DNA from: Trametopsis cervina
Taxonomy: Eukaryota; Basidiomycota; Agaricomycetes; Polyporales; Irpicaceae
Assembly (NCBI GenBank): GCA_022385755.1
Contig: MU278351.1
Location: 932,638 to 996,637, forward strand
DNA: 64,000 bases
Direction: 5' to 3'
Shown: positions 45,977 through 55,403 of the stretch, in pieces
How positions within the stretch are numbered: position 1 is the stretch's first letter
How the letters are laid out: every line of letters begins with the position of its first letter
Notes under the pieces: generated by a model
What the model was told of the DNA's origin: nothing
Database searches by the model: none
Seen by the model: only the letters and a program-made list of their open reading frames with translations
Made by a program: the position numbers and the translations under genes

Positions 45977-48151
45977 ATGGGTTCTCGCAGGTATCTCACC
46001 GGATCCGTCAAGAATGTGGATGATATCTCTACCCACCAGTAAGAGATTTGGCCTTGTGGACGAATACGACGTTAACATAACAAGATAGCAGAGTACCCCA
46101 GCTTCGTGCAATCGTAATTGGCCTCTCTTCATACAACAACGAAGCAAAGCTTCCCAAGCTCAGAGGCGCAATGAAAGATGCAGGCCGCATCGAACACTAC
46201 TTGAAAGTAACGTTAGGGGTTCCAACTTCTCGTATAACAAGCCTTCAAGACCAGGAAGCTACACGTGCGGCAATTCTGAAGGCACTGTTGGATTTAATAG
46301 ATGAGCCGCAGGTCTCGTCTAATGACCCTATCCTCGTGTATTTTGCTGGTCTTGGTGGGACTGCATCTGCAGGGTCAGCATCTGATGAATATGAAGTGGA
46401 GTGCCTCCTGCCCTTCGACTACCGCTCTATTGTCAAGAATGGCGAAGAGGTGCATGGGATCCCGAGTTACACCTTCCTCAACATTGTTGAACGTATTGCA
46501 GCAGTGAAGAGCCATAATATCGTGTGTCGCTTGTTTATTCAGCTGAATAACTACTGATTTCCCCAAGACTATCATTCTCGACTGCTGCTTTGCCAGTTCT
46601 ACACCCGATGCAACGATGTGCTCTTCGGATCTTGGCCGCGGGATCGGCGCGATGGGACCATTACCTGCCAATTTGGATACCCGATATAAAGTGCCTCCGG
46701 AACTCAAGTCACGTAACCGGTTTTTGAACGACACAATTCAGTCTCATGTCATGATCACTGCTTCTTCAGGTCATGGGCTCGCCATCGAGCGGAGTGGCCG
46801 AGGAATTTTCACAGACGCTTTACTGTATACTCTCGAGACCCTCATTGCACAGGACACGACTTATGCGCAACTTCTTGCCGCGTTGCCTGATATTGCCGCA
46901 GAGTATGTTTGTAGCATGTTTAACGGCAGCCTGCTGACCACCTTCTATAGGCAGCAACCTTGCTGCTCGCCACTCGGTGGAGACCACCTGCTCTTCCTTG
47001 CGCAGGCCCCAAACCGCATTGAAACCATGCATAGCGTCTCCCACACAGCAGAAGGATGGGAGATGAAGGCAGGTGCAGTGCATGGTGTCACTCCCGGCAC
47101 AGTCTTGGAAATCTTCGCCACAAAAGACAAGGCCACGCCGTTGCTGTGCAACGCTGTCACCTCGGAAGTGTCAGAGTTCACAAGCACCGTAGTGTTAAAC
47201 CAGAAATCAAGCATGTCGGTGCAATCATGGCCAATATGCGCCCGACAATACCACTCTGTGCCGCAGGCGGCGCTTCGGCTTCATCTCGATCCGTCGAGGC
47301 TTCCTGGCAACGGCCTGCGTGACGTGGACGTCCTTTCATCCGGCAAAATCATCTCCGTCTCCGACTCTGAACAAGGGGATGTCAGCCTGGCTGTGGAAAA
47401 TAACCAGGCAGTGTTTGAGCTGCTGCCGTCCGCCGTGAACAAGTACGGAGTCTTTCGAATTCCGTATTCTACCGATATCCCAAATGCCAGCGCCGTCCTG
47501 AGCTCTGCTGCAAATTGGTTCCATCATTTCCGAATCCAGGGAGGAGGCGTTGTACCGTTACACCAAACGAGCATCAAGTTCACCCAGCTGATTGTGGACA
47601 ACGATCAATACGATGACTGGTTACGACCTCTTCTCGTTCCGCGCGGCCAGAATCTGCTTGTGGACGGCAAAGTAGACATGGTCGTGAATTCAGATGAGAT
47701 CTACGGGATGGAAATCGCAAATACGAGCGACATGCCGATGTACATCTCGGTGTTCTTCTTCGATAGTGACTTGAGCATTCGTCAGTCTTCAACAGCATCT
47801 CTCCTTTGTTTCGCATATTAATTCGAGATGTTCACAGTGAATTACTACCAACCGACTATGGAACATCATAAGAGCAAGTCGCCTGCACCCGTGAATCCTC
47901 ACAGTTCGATAGTGATCGGATACGGGGATAACCAAGTCCCACCATTTGCTTACCGACTCCAAGATGGGCTAGACCTAGATGTCGGCTTCACGAAAATTTT
48001 CTTCTCGCCAGAATACGTCGACCTGTCACATTTTGTTCAGCCATCACCGTTTGAGGAAGATTTTGACCGGTCTTCCAGTCATACGTCCTTCGTGCCACAG
48101 CCTGCGGCACTCGATTGTATCACTTTTCCTATCATTCAGCGACGCGCATAA
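45977..48151 (+). CDS. C14 caspase-like pseudoprotease (catalytic His replaced by Leu)
   Basis: Five exons (45977-46038, 46092-46521, 46568-46902, 46951-47780, 47838-48151) give 656 residues in one clean frame. The domain order matches the catalytic paralogue: VPQLRAIVIGLSSYNN, KLRGAMKDAG, LGVPTSRITSLQDQEATRAA, ILVYFAGLGG, IILDCCFASS, RSGRGIFTDALLYTL, then accessory region (AANWFHHFRIQGG, FFDSDLSI, IVIGYGDNQVPPF, KIFFSPEYVDLS, ITFPIIQRRA). The His of GHG is Leu (codon CTT at about 46349) and DCCHSG reads DCCFAS. Cys is kept but the dyad is broken, so protease activity is unlikely. The intact frame implies it is still under selection or very young. Confidence 0.85.
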
Positions 48152-48417
48152 GTTACTCGTGATGGTTTCGTCGCTGTATTCTGACTGGTGGAATTTATTT
48201 CAGCTCGGACATTGCATCGCCTCACCATATCAGTTCGTTATTACATGCCCCGTACGCTTCCGCTAAAAGTTGAAACCGTGGCGCTAGCAGTATTCAAAGG
48301 GGAGGAACTGGCATAGGAGACTTCGACTCAGACGTTGAGAGCGAGATCGTAGACGCGTCCATATTTCATGTGCGTATACAGTACTGTTGCGAACAAATCA
48401 GGGGTGTACATATTTCG

Positions 48418-48779
48418 TCAATCAGACATGAGTTTGATTGGAATGGTGATGCAAGTCCAGAGCGGCTCCGACTTTCGTGAATGCTGTGATTCAAATGAAC
48501 CACGGCTTTCCCCTTCCTCTTCCTCTTCCTCTTCCTCTTCCTCTTCCTCTTCTTCGTTCCCTTGTTCTTCGTCTACTTCGTACGTTTCGTCTGAGCTGGG
48601 GGGATTGGGAAAAGGCGAATCTTGTGCTACGAACGAGAGATCTATCCACTGCGTAGTTAAGAAGATCTTCACAAAAGAGAAGTGTGTACCCGTTTCAGGG
48701 AATTTCCAGGACATTGGAGGAGAGCCACTAGATCCATAACCGAGCGTCAAGGATTTACCGGCGACTAGGCAAGGGTCAA
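48418..48779 (-). pseudogene. 3' end of caspase-like gene cut off by transposons
   Basis: Reads DPCLVAGKSLTLGYGSSGSP, FVKIFLTTQWIDLSFVAQDS, a run of about 16 Glu, and a C-terminus ending KLMSD. This is the last exon of the C14 accessory region and continues exactly from the codon where the piece at 62983-63029 stops (GGGVD followed by PCLV). About 14.2 kb of mobile DNA separates the two. The host side ends in GTCAA at 48775-48779. Confidence 0.88.
48515..48558 (+). repeat. (TTCCTC)n hexanucleotide repeat coding poly-Glu
   Basis: Seven or so tandem TTCCTC units on the plus strand, read as GAG/GAA (Glu) codons in the cut-off caspase-like exon. The catalytic paralogue has only a short acidic patch at this place (TEPEEDYD). 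Confidence 0.85.
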
Positions 48780-48782
48780 TGT
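48775..48782. repeat. hAT target site duplication, left copy (GTCAATGT)
   Basis: GTCAATGT sits immediately left of the TAGTG terminus at 48783 and is repeated immediately right of the other terminus at 52796-52803. Eight bp is the standard hAT duplication length. Confidence 0.9.
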
Positions 48783-48807
48783 TAGTGAGGTGTAGGGCTC
48801 GGCTTGG
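48783..48807. repeat. hAT terminal inverted repeat, left
   Basis: Begins TAGTGAGGTGTAGGGCTCGG. The other end, read from 52795 leftward on the minus strand, begins TAGTGTTGCTCATGGCCTTG. Only the first five bases match perfectly; the rest aligns with gaps. Confidence 0.7.
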
Positions 48808-48980
48808 TCTGAGGCCACAGCTTTTGCTTGGCTCGAGTAGGCTCAGGCTTGCGTAGTATCTGAGCAAAGCCCGAAGCCGTCAAAAGCCTCAGCCAAGCCC
48901 AAGCCCTGGCTATTGCGCGGCTTTGTACTAATATGGATTTGACGTGTAGCTATTGTAAACTAATACCTATATATTTGTAC

Positions 48981-51900
48981 TTACTCGTCGAATAAAGTAT
49001 TATCGCTTTCATCAAGTACGAGATCCCATGTATGTATGTCTGAGTCTTCATTACTATTGTATGAACTCTGCCTCTCCGTATTCTCCTCAACTTCATCTTC
49101 CGCTTCAGCGTCCTTCTCGAGTGCAGCACTAGGAGGTGGAGGATGGTAAATAAGATCCTGACGTATAAGACACTTAAGGAATTGCAGGGCTTCGACAATG
49201 TCAGCCTTGAGACGGGTCCGCTTATTGCTGATGGTGATCCCTCCCTGCGAGAAGGCCCGCTCGCTTGAAACAGATGTCGCCATGATAGATAAATACTCTC
49301 GCACGAGAGAGATCCAGACAGGTCCGTATCGCGCACCAAAGAGCTATATCATTATTAGCATGCAAATTATTTTCTCGAGCACGACCACTCACTCCCCACC
49401 ATGTGATTGTAGACATTCCTTCGGGAATTGCTTCGACCGTACTCAAGTATAAGTTATAGTCCTTTGACCATAGCTCTGACACATCATCACAGGACATCGA
49501 AGGGCTTGTACCGTGATCGGACTCTGAATCGTCATCTGAATCAAAGTCAAGATGCTGTAGAAGTCGACCGAGCTTGGTACGCTTTTGCTGGGAGGTGATC
49601 TCGAGACTGGTCTGGTCATCCCGAAAGATCTCCTGATATCTTGCTTTATACTATGCAACGTGAGCTACTGCATCAAGCCTGAGACCAATCACTACTTACT
49701 ATCTGTTTTAGCATCTCTTCCGCTCGTTCTTGAAGGGTTGCTGGCCAATATTTCTTGATATGCCGTCCTTTATCGCTGGGTACCAGATCTGTATGGAGAA
49801 GTGGAAGCGGCAATGTTCTGTAAGCAATATTGCATGTCAAAAATGAGATTGAACGTACACATAGCTACAATATATGCATCTGTAAGCTCCGTCTTATCGT
49901 AGTACTGAGTAACCTTGGCCAAACCAGCTTTGAGCGCAGGGGCAAAATTTGCGTACTTGGACTTTTCGGCACGGGCAGTCCAGGCTTTGTGAAGTGCTTC
50001 GAGTGCTGGAATGGCAAGGTGAAGTGTAGAGACTTGATCAGATGTAAAGGACTGTTGAGCGGCATCAGGATATGATAGGAGTGTGGTCAACGTTGAGACA
50101 CGGGCCCATTCGTTGTCATCTAGCTTGAGATCGTCCAACTTGCGACGCTTCTCGCGGTCTTTCTCCTGGCGAGCGATCTCCTCAACAAAGGTATCAACAT
50201 ACTCCTTGAGATCCTGTGCACGATGCAACATGACGTATGTTGTCGACCATCGCACAGGCATATCCATCAACAGTTGTAGAGGACGTCGAACGTTAGCTTG
50301 GATCTGAAGTAAACGGAATATCTCCTTGCGTTTCGCACTAGAACGTTCCTAGTAGAGATATTAGCAACTTTACCTGCTATTCTAAGGGATGGCACATACC
50401 TTAACGCAAATAGCTCGTATTAGACCAAGCTCGTCGCGACCTTTGTTTGTCTCTACAACCTCCAAATGGTCGAGCGGAGATTTAGGATCATAATGCGGAG
50501 TCTTGCTATACGCCGCAATGAACGCTTGTGTTGCAAGATTGATAACGTGTCCAAAACAGCTGTAAGTAGAATATGAGGGGTCAAATAAGAACGGCATCAT
50601 GTCTGAGCAAACTTACTTGATACGTCGTTTTGATGTGTCCCAAACCTTGCCTGTCTTCTGTTTATATAATGTAGCGAATTCACGAAGCATGGTGCCATTA
50701 TTACTGGCGTTATCGCATGTCATGTAGCCAACCTGTCATAAGTCACCATTTAGCTACATCAGCTTGAGCCGATAAACGAGAGAAAACAACGTACATGAGC
50801 CGTAATGTTTAGGCGTTCCGTGATTAGGTACAACGCCTGACCGAGCCGTTTACCATGATGAGAGTTGTTCAGCCGTGTGAATCCAATGATAGCGTTCTTG
50901 AGCTCCCATTCAGTGCGATTTTTTCCGCCTTCATGTATCCAATGGGCAGTAACGGCAAAATATCCGTCAACACTGTTAGCCTGCCATGCGTCACAGGTAA
51001 GGTTAACGAAACCGTTTCTCTCGCCAAGACTCTGGATCGGGGTTAGACAACACCTTCAAGGTATAGATTAGACAATACACATACAGAGAATGTTTTCTTG
51101 AGCGTGATCATCTGCTCGTGAAAGGTTCGCATAATCTCGAAGCGCATGGCACGTCGATTCGGGATCTCAACTCCATCTGTTGCACGGGATGACAATTCAA
51201 TCATATCCTTGAACCGTGGATGTTCAAGGGCGCTGAGTGGCTATATATGACATCGATCAGTCACATCGGAGAGGTACGGGCTATACGGGCACAGACCTGG
51301 TCTGTCGCAATTAACCATTGTGCAGCAGCTTGCCGAAACGCCGCTGCTGTGTATCGAATGACTCGCTCCTTTGGCGGTAGCTCATGGAGGTGCTTATCGA
51401 GTGTTTGCTGCTCCTCTTTGAGCTTGTCGAGGGCATCCTTACGAGCTTTGACGTCGGTTGGTAGCTTTGATTCAAAGTCGTTGTTGGTTGCCCACTTCTT
51501 GTACTTGGCCTATTACTATTAGAGGGGATCTTGGCTCGTATAATAGACAGGAACGTACCCGATGCATCGCATCCATATGCCGCCTCAGTGTTGTGACATC
51601 TGCTACTTTAGCTTCCCTGTTGTGCATTCGTAAATTGCTATTTTTTGGCGGGATGGATAAGAAAACAATCTTACATGCATGTCTTGCAGCGGCGGTGTGC
51701 CTTTTGACTGCCCTTTCTACCAGCCTGCATAAAGACCGGACTGAAGAATTCGTCGATATCGCGTGAGTTTTGATTGATGGTGAGGGCCACCTCCGAGTCA
51801 ATGGCCTGAACGTCCAGATCTTTGAGAAAGCCATCCTCATCGACCTCATCTAGTTCGAGGCGAGTCTTCTTTGTCTTAGCTGTGAGAACAAGCTTGTTTA

Positions 51901-52452
51901 ACCGGAGCACGTGCAATACGTGAATGGCAAGCACATACCTGGTGGCTGTACGTCTTCTTTCCCCTTGTCGTTGTGGGTTTCCATTCCCACAATGGCTACT
52001 CCCATGGTAAGTTTGTTCGAATCAGCATCTTCTTGATCACTGATAATAATGGCCGCCGTTCCAACCTGCGAGTAGGTGCCTAATGACAGTTTAGCTTGAT
52101 TAGCCGAGACATTAGTTTGAGCTGGAGCATGCAACATACGTTTACGGTTTGCTGGTAATTCCTCGTCTTGTTTGTCGCTGTAATCCCGCAGCAGTGCCTC
52201 AGCTGACCCAGAGGTGCTACCAGCCTGCTCACGTTCAAGTCGTTCGCGGTGTGCATTGATAGCTGCGTGATGTGCTCCTATTTCAGGTGTGGCTTGATTT
52301 GCTGGATCCCGAAGTTTGATGGTAGATTGGACAACTCGTTGAGGACGAGCTGTGCCACCTTCAGAAGGGTTCATACGGGGTTTGGGTCCCATGAGGGTGG
52401 AATGGGCGTACCTCAGCATGTAATGAACTGCCTTATGTATGCCTTTCAACAA
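48981..52452 (-). CDS. hAT transposase (BED finger, RNase H-like, hATC domain)
   Basis: About ten exons on the minus strand. Exon 1 (from 52452, or the ATG at 52392) runs to 51938 and exon 2 is 51879-51675. Exon 2 ends in CKTC, continued by LRRHMDAMHR (BED-type C2H2 finger). Further exons give ERVIRYTAAAFRQAAAQW, GFVNLTCDAWQANSVDGYFA (first catalytic Asp), VGYMTCDNASNNGTMLREF (second Asp), CFGHVINLATQAFI, DMPVRWSTTYVML, YWPATLQERAEEML, and the hATC dimerisation region MATSVSSERAFSQGG with IVEALQFLKCLI, ending LDESDNTLFDE. All hAT landmarks are present in order with no stop in the exons read, so it may be functional. N-terminal start uncertain. Confidence 0.82.
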
Positions 52453-52770
52453 GATCTAGCGGCCATATCCTCCACCTGAAGTCGCGCGATGAGCTACACC
52501 ATAAGACAAAGAAGTCTGGCACACATACCTACACGTAGTCCATGGACAACGGCCACAGACGAGTAGTAGCGACCACAAGGCCTTGATGAACAATAGAGTG
52601 CCACACCAGTGGCATTCTAACGTTCATCATGGCGTAGTGTCCGGGCCATGGCCTGAAGGGCTTGGTGTGGCCCGCAGTGTCGAGAGCCAAGCCCGAGGCC
52701 GCTTTCGGGCCAACCTGTTTGGCCCGCTTTGGCTCGGCCCCGAAGGCTTTGCTTAGCGGGCTCATGGGCT

Positions 52771-52795
52771 TCAAGCAAGGCCATGAGCAACACTA
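52771..52795. repeat. hAT terminal inverted repeat, right
   Basis: Ends ...CATGAGCAACACTA. Pairs with 48783-48807. Confidence 0.7.
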
Positions 52796-52803
52796 GTCAA
52801 TGT
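52796..52803. repeat. hAT target site duplication, right copy (GTCAATGT)
   Basis: GTCAA (52796-52800) is host DNA and also one copy of the gypsy 5 bp duplication; TGT (52801-52803) is the first three bases of the gypsy LTR. This shows the hAT landed on the host/LTR joint. Confidence 0.9.
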
Positions 52804-53035
52804 AAAGGGGTGTCCTTTCGCCTTACGTTCCTTGCGAGTAAGTTTGACCGAATTCTATTCGGAACCTACGGTAAGACAAGAGTAAAGTAAAAGGTGGAGA
52901 TCTCTGTAGGAGATCTCCGGACTATATCTACGCAATACTAAACTATACAGTTCCATCCGCATTGGGAACGAGCCGTGACCCCGGGTCACGGCTACATCCA
53001 CCCAGCACCCGTCCTATCACAGCCGCTCCCTTACA
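52801..53035 (-). repeat. Gypsy 3' LTR (left in window)
   Basis: Starts TGTAAAGG and ends CTCCCTTACA in plus orientation. Contains two inverted repeats able to form hairpins: 52896-52918 (GGAGATCTC, 5 nt loop, GAGATCTCC) and 52971-52993 (AGCCGTGACCC, one C, GGGTCACGGCT). Confidence 0.95.
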
Positions 53036-53047
53036 CACTCCCCTCAG
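53036..53047 (-). promoter_or_regulatory. Polypurine tract of the gypsy element
   Basis: On the minus strand CTGAGGGGAGTG abuts the 3' LTR start TGTAAGGG. A purine run at this place primes plus-strand DNA synthesis in LTR elements. Confidence 0.65.
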
Positions 53048-53098
53048 ACGAAGCCCACAGGGCGGAGTCGACTAGTAAGGTAGCGCGTGCCTGGTAGT

Positions 53099-54985
53099 TC
53101 ACATGTGTAAGTCAGGCGTCGGTCCGTTAAGCAATCCATCATCCACTTCGCCCTCTTCCCAGTCCATCAAGACAGTGTCCTGCTCATGAATTTCTTCACC
53201 GGTAGGTGCCGTCGAGCGGTGAACGTCGGGCATAATAGTGTCCCTAGAGTTGTGTCGGTGAAGCTGTGTACTTGACCGTCGATCGACTCGCTGGTACGAC
53301 CGCCCTTTTCTGGCTGAGGTTGCCTTCGGTGGGACCCATATAGCCCACAGGGGTCGTGGCATTGGACGGCTGAGGATGGATTGGTGTACCTCAGTTCGTT
53401 TGGGAACAGGGGTACGATTCGCCCATACTACAACTTTGAGCCAGTGCTCCCAAGCCATGAGGTTGCACGCTGTCCGTGCGACTGCCCTTAGCGTTAGTGC
53501 CTCGTCGAGGCTTCGGGGCATGTCCCATGCGCCGCCTGTCTCGACCATCCGTAAGGGGAGCAGCCGTCGTGACCGATCCATGTCTCGGATAAGGTGGGGA
53601 TCACGTTCGCCGCTGGGTCGATTGCCATTCACTCGTGCGTCGTATTTTCCTCCCATGAGGGAGGCCGTACCAATAGGGAAGCCGATGCGCTCTGCTTCGG
53701 ATATCTTGCTCAGACCCTCTGAGGGCCAGTTGGGGATACCCCGTGGGTACAGTAGGACTTCTTGTGCTGTCCATGCTTGTCCCGTGAACGGGTTGAGGTG
53801 TCCTATGGTCGGTGGTGACGGTGGGAAGTCCTGACTGAGATCAATGAGGCGTCCATGCACTACGCGGTACTTGCCAGGCTGGCGCTCTGTGAGCGGCACA
53901 GGCTTGCCGTCGTCTGTATTCTCGTGGTAATAGTTCTGTAGAACTTCTTGGGCGTTGGGGGGCATCCATTCAGCATGTCCTGGCACTCTCTTTGGGAGTA
54001 TGGCGGCGGGTCGTTTGGGTAGCTGGACGTCCATGCGCTCAGCTAGTGGCGTTGGGTGTGAGATGCGCGATGATAGAGAGGGCCCTGGCTCGGTGATGGG
54101 CACGTCGTCGTGCATGGAATGTGGTTGCTCCTGCACTCCCGCTTGCGATGGCTCCCCCCAGGCCGAGATGCGCTCTTCAAGAGGAGGCGCGGCTCTCGCT
54201 TTCCCCTTAGCAGCGGGTGACAGGATGCGTGGAGACGGAGAGCTGCTTGCCGTCAGCGACCGCGCTCCGCGATGCGGGCGTGTGTTGAGCCGCCTGCGGG
54301 CGGCGGGGAGTTCCTCCTCGTCGTCGTCATCATCCGTGGCATAGTAGGCGAGGTGGACCTCATGGGATACCACCTTAATGCGCAGCTCATCGTCAGTTAA
54401 AGCGGCTGCGGCCGCAGACCAGGTGTTGGGTCGTTCGTCCCCGGTCCGTGCGAGGGCTCGGCGAAGTTCTTCCGCCACACGTTCAACGTGAGCGAGGTGC
54501 TTCTGAAGCGCGGCATGTTGGGTGCGCAACTCCTGAAGGAGCTCAGTAGAGGAGGCAGGTGCGGCAGCTGGCGCGACCCGTTTCGCGGGGGGACGCGCGC
54601 GGTCACGAGCCTCGTCCCATTCAGCCCGAGCACGTTCCAGTTGACGTGTAACCTCGTCTGGAGCGAGGTATCCACGGCTGCGGAGGGTGTCAACCCAGTC
54701 ATCGTCCTCGTCGTCCCTAGCCTGCGCCCAAGAGTCGCCTTTATCGCTAGCGATGCGGTGGCCCAGCCAATTGCTGCACTGAGCGCAGCTCGCATCGTGG
54801 GTGATAACACCGGCCGTGGAGACAAATTTCCAGGTCAGCGGGGCAGGGCGATGGCGGCTGACTGTGCCAGAGGTGGATCGAGAGCGGTGGCGGCGCGATG
54901 AGCGGTATCCGCGGGAGCGAGAGCGTTCACGATTATCCCCTGAAGGGGAGCGACGGCGGTCAAGACCAGATCGGGACCGTGGCAT
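53099..54985 (-). CDS. Extra ORF of the gypsy element, unknown (628 aa)
   Basis: An uninterrupted 629-codon frame downstream of integrase and before the 3' LTR, on the element's coding strand. N-terminus is Arg/Ser-rich (SR-like, residues 1-45), then CAQCSNWLGH (a possible partial metal site), a coiled coil (about 140-195: LQELRTQHAALQKHLAHVER), an acidic run DDDDDEEE, a Pro/Ser linker, and a compact C-terminal domain (about 340-530) with HAEWMPPNAQEVLQNYYHEN, GHLNPFTGQAWTAQEVLLYP, GFPIGTASLMGGKYDAR and NLMAWEHWLKVVVW. It ends acidic. No env-like signal peptide or membrane helix is seen. Function unknown; similar domains may occur elsewhere in basidiomycete genomes in unannotated form. Confidence 0.85.
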   Translation of the reverse strand: MPRSRSGLDRRRSPSGDNRERSRSRGYRSSRRHRSRSTSGTVSRHRPAPLTWKFVSTAGVITHDASCAQCSNWLGHRIASDKGDSWAQARDDEDDDWVDTLRSRGYLAPDEVTRQLERARAEWDEARDRARPPAKRVAPAAAPASSTELLQELRTQHAALQKHLAHVERVAEELRRALARTGDERPNTWSAAAAALTDDELRIKVVSHEVHLAYYATDDDDDEEELPAARRRLNTRPHRGARSLTASSSPSPRILSPAAKGKARAAPPLEERISAWGEPSQAGVQEQPHSMHDDVPITEPGPSLSSRISHPTPLAERMDVQLPKRPAAILPKRVPGHAEWMPPNAQEVLQNYYHENTDDGKPVPLTERQPGKYRVVHGRLIDLSQDFPPSPPTIGHLNPFTGQAWTAQEVLLYPRGIPNWPSEGLSKISEAERIGFPIGTASLMGGKYDARVNGNRPSGERDPHLIRDMDRSRRLLPLRMVETGGAWDMPRSLDEALTLRAVARTACNLMAWEHWLKVVVWANRTPVPKRTEVHQSILSRPMPRPLWAIWVPPKATSARKGRSYQRVDRRSSTQLHRHNSRDTIMPDVHRSTAPTGEEIHEQDTVLMDWEEGEVDDGLLNGPTPDLHM

Positions 54986-55403
54986 ATTGCAGGGGGACGG
55001 TCAGAGCAACGGAGCGTGCACGCTCAGGAAAGTATACAGTCAGGGGAGATCACTGGATTCTATCCCAGCGATAGTGGTAAGAACGAAGGAATGGGCAAAA
55101 GAAAAGGAGAAAAGAAGGAACGTGTGAATAGGTCGTCAGGCGCCTGTATGGTAGTTTGTTGTTAATTAATTTTTTGTTTTCGTTGATTTTGTTGGCGGCG
55201 CACCACGGCCCGGTCGGCTTAAAATTCTAATCTAATCTAATCTATTAACGCGCCAGAGTTCGTCGCGCGCGCAGGGAAAGGAATGTGTATACTACGCGTT
55301 GGTTAATGTGTCATGAGTGTGCTACAAAATATGTCTACGGGATTTGCGTGTGTCCAACCAGGGACTTGTATGGTAGCCGGTACCCGGGGGGAGGAGTTGC
55401 TGT
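54986..55403 (-). other. Spacer between integrase and extra ORF
   Basis: About 418 bp of the gypsy element without a coding frame. Contains an AT-rich stretch near 55160-55190 and a short TCTAA repeat near 55229-55245. It could hold an internal promoter or splice acceptor for the extra ORF. Confidence 0.5.

Larger units (their letters stand above)
48783..52795 (-). mobile_element. hAT-family DNA transposon (4.0 kb)
   Basis: Bounded by TAGTG...CACTA termini and a perfect 8 bp duplication GTCAATGT. The inverted repeats are short (TAGTG identical, then imperfect), followed on both sides by GC-rich subterminal sequence with many GGCTTGG/AAGCCC-type words. It encodes one multi-exon transposase on the minus strand. 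It lies across the boundary between the host caspase gene and the gypsy LTR, so it is younger than the gypsy insertion. Confidence 0.9.

Noticed and set aside
48480..48560. CRISPR-like or satellite array in the TTCCTC repeat
   Set aside because: Simple hexanucleotide microsatellite within a coding exon; no spacers.
53099..54985. Interpreting the extra gypsy ORF as an envelope protein
   Set aside because: No signal peptide, membrane helix or glycosylation pattern; SR-rich start and coiled coil argue for an internal protein.
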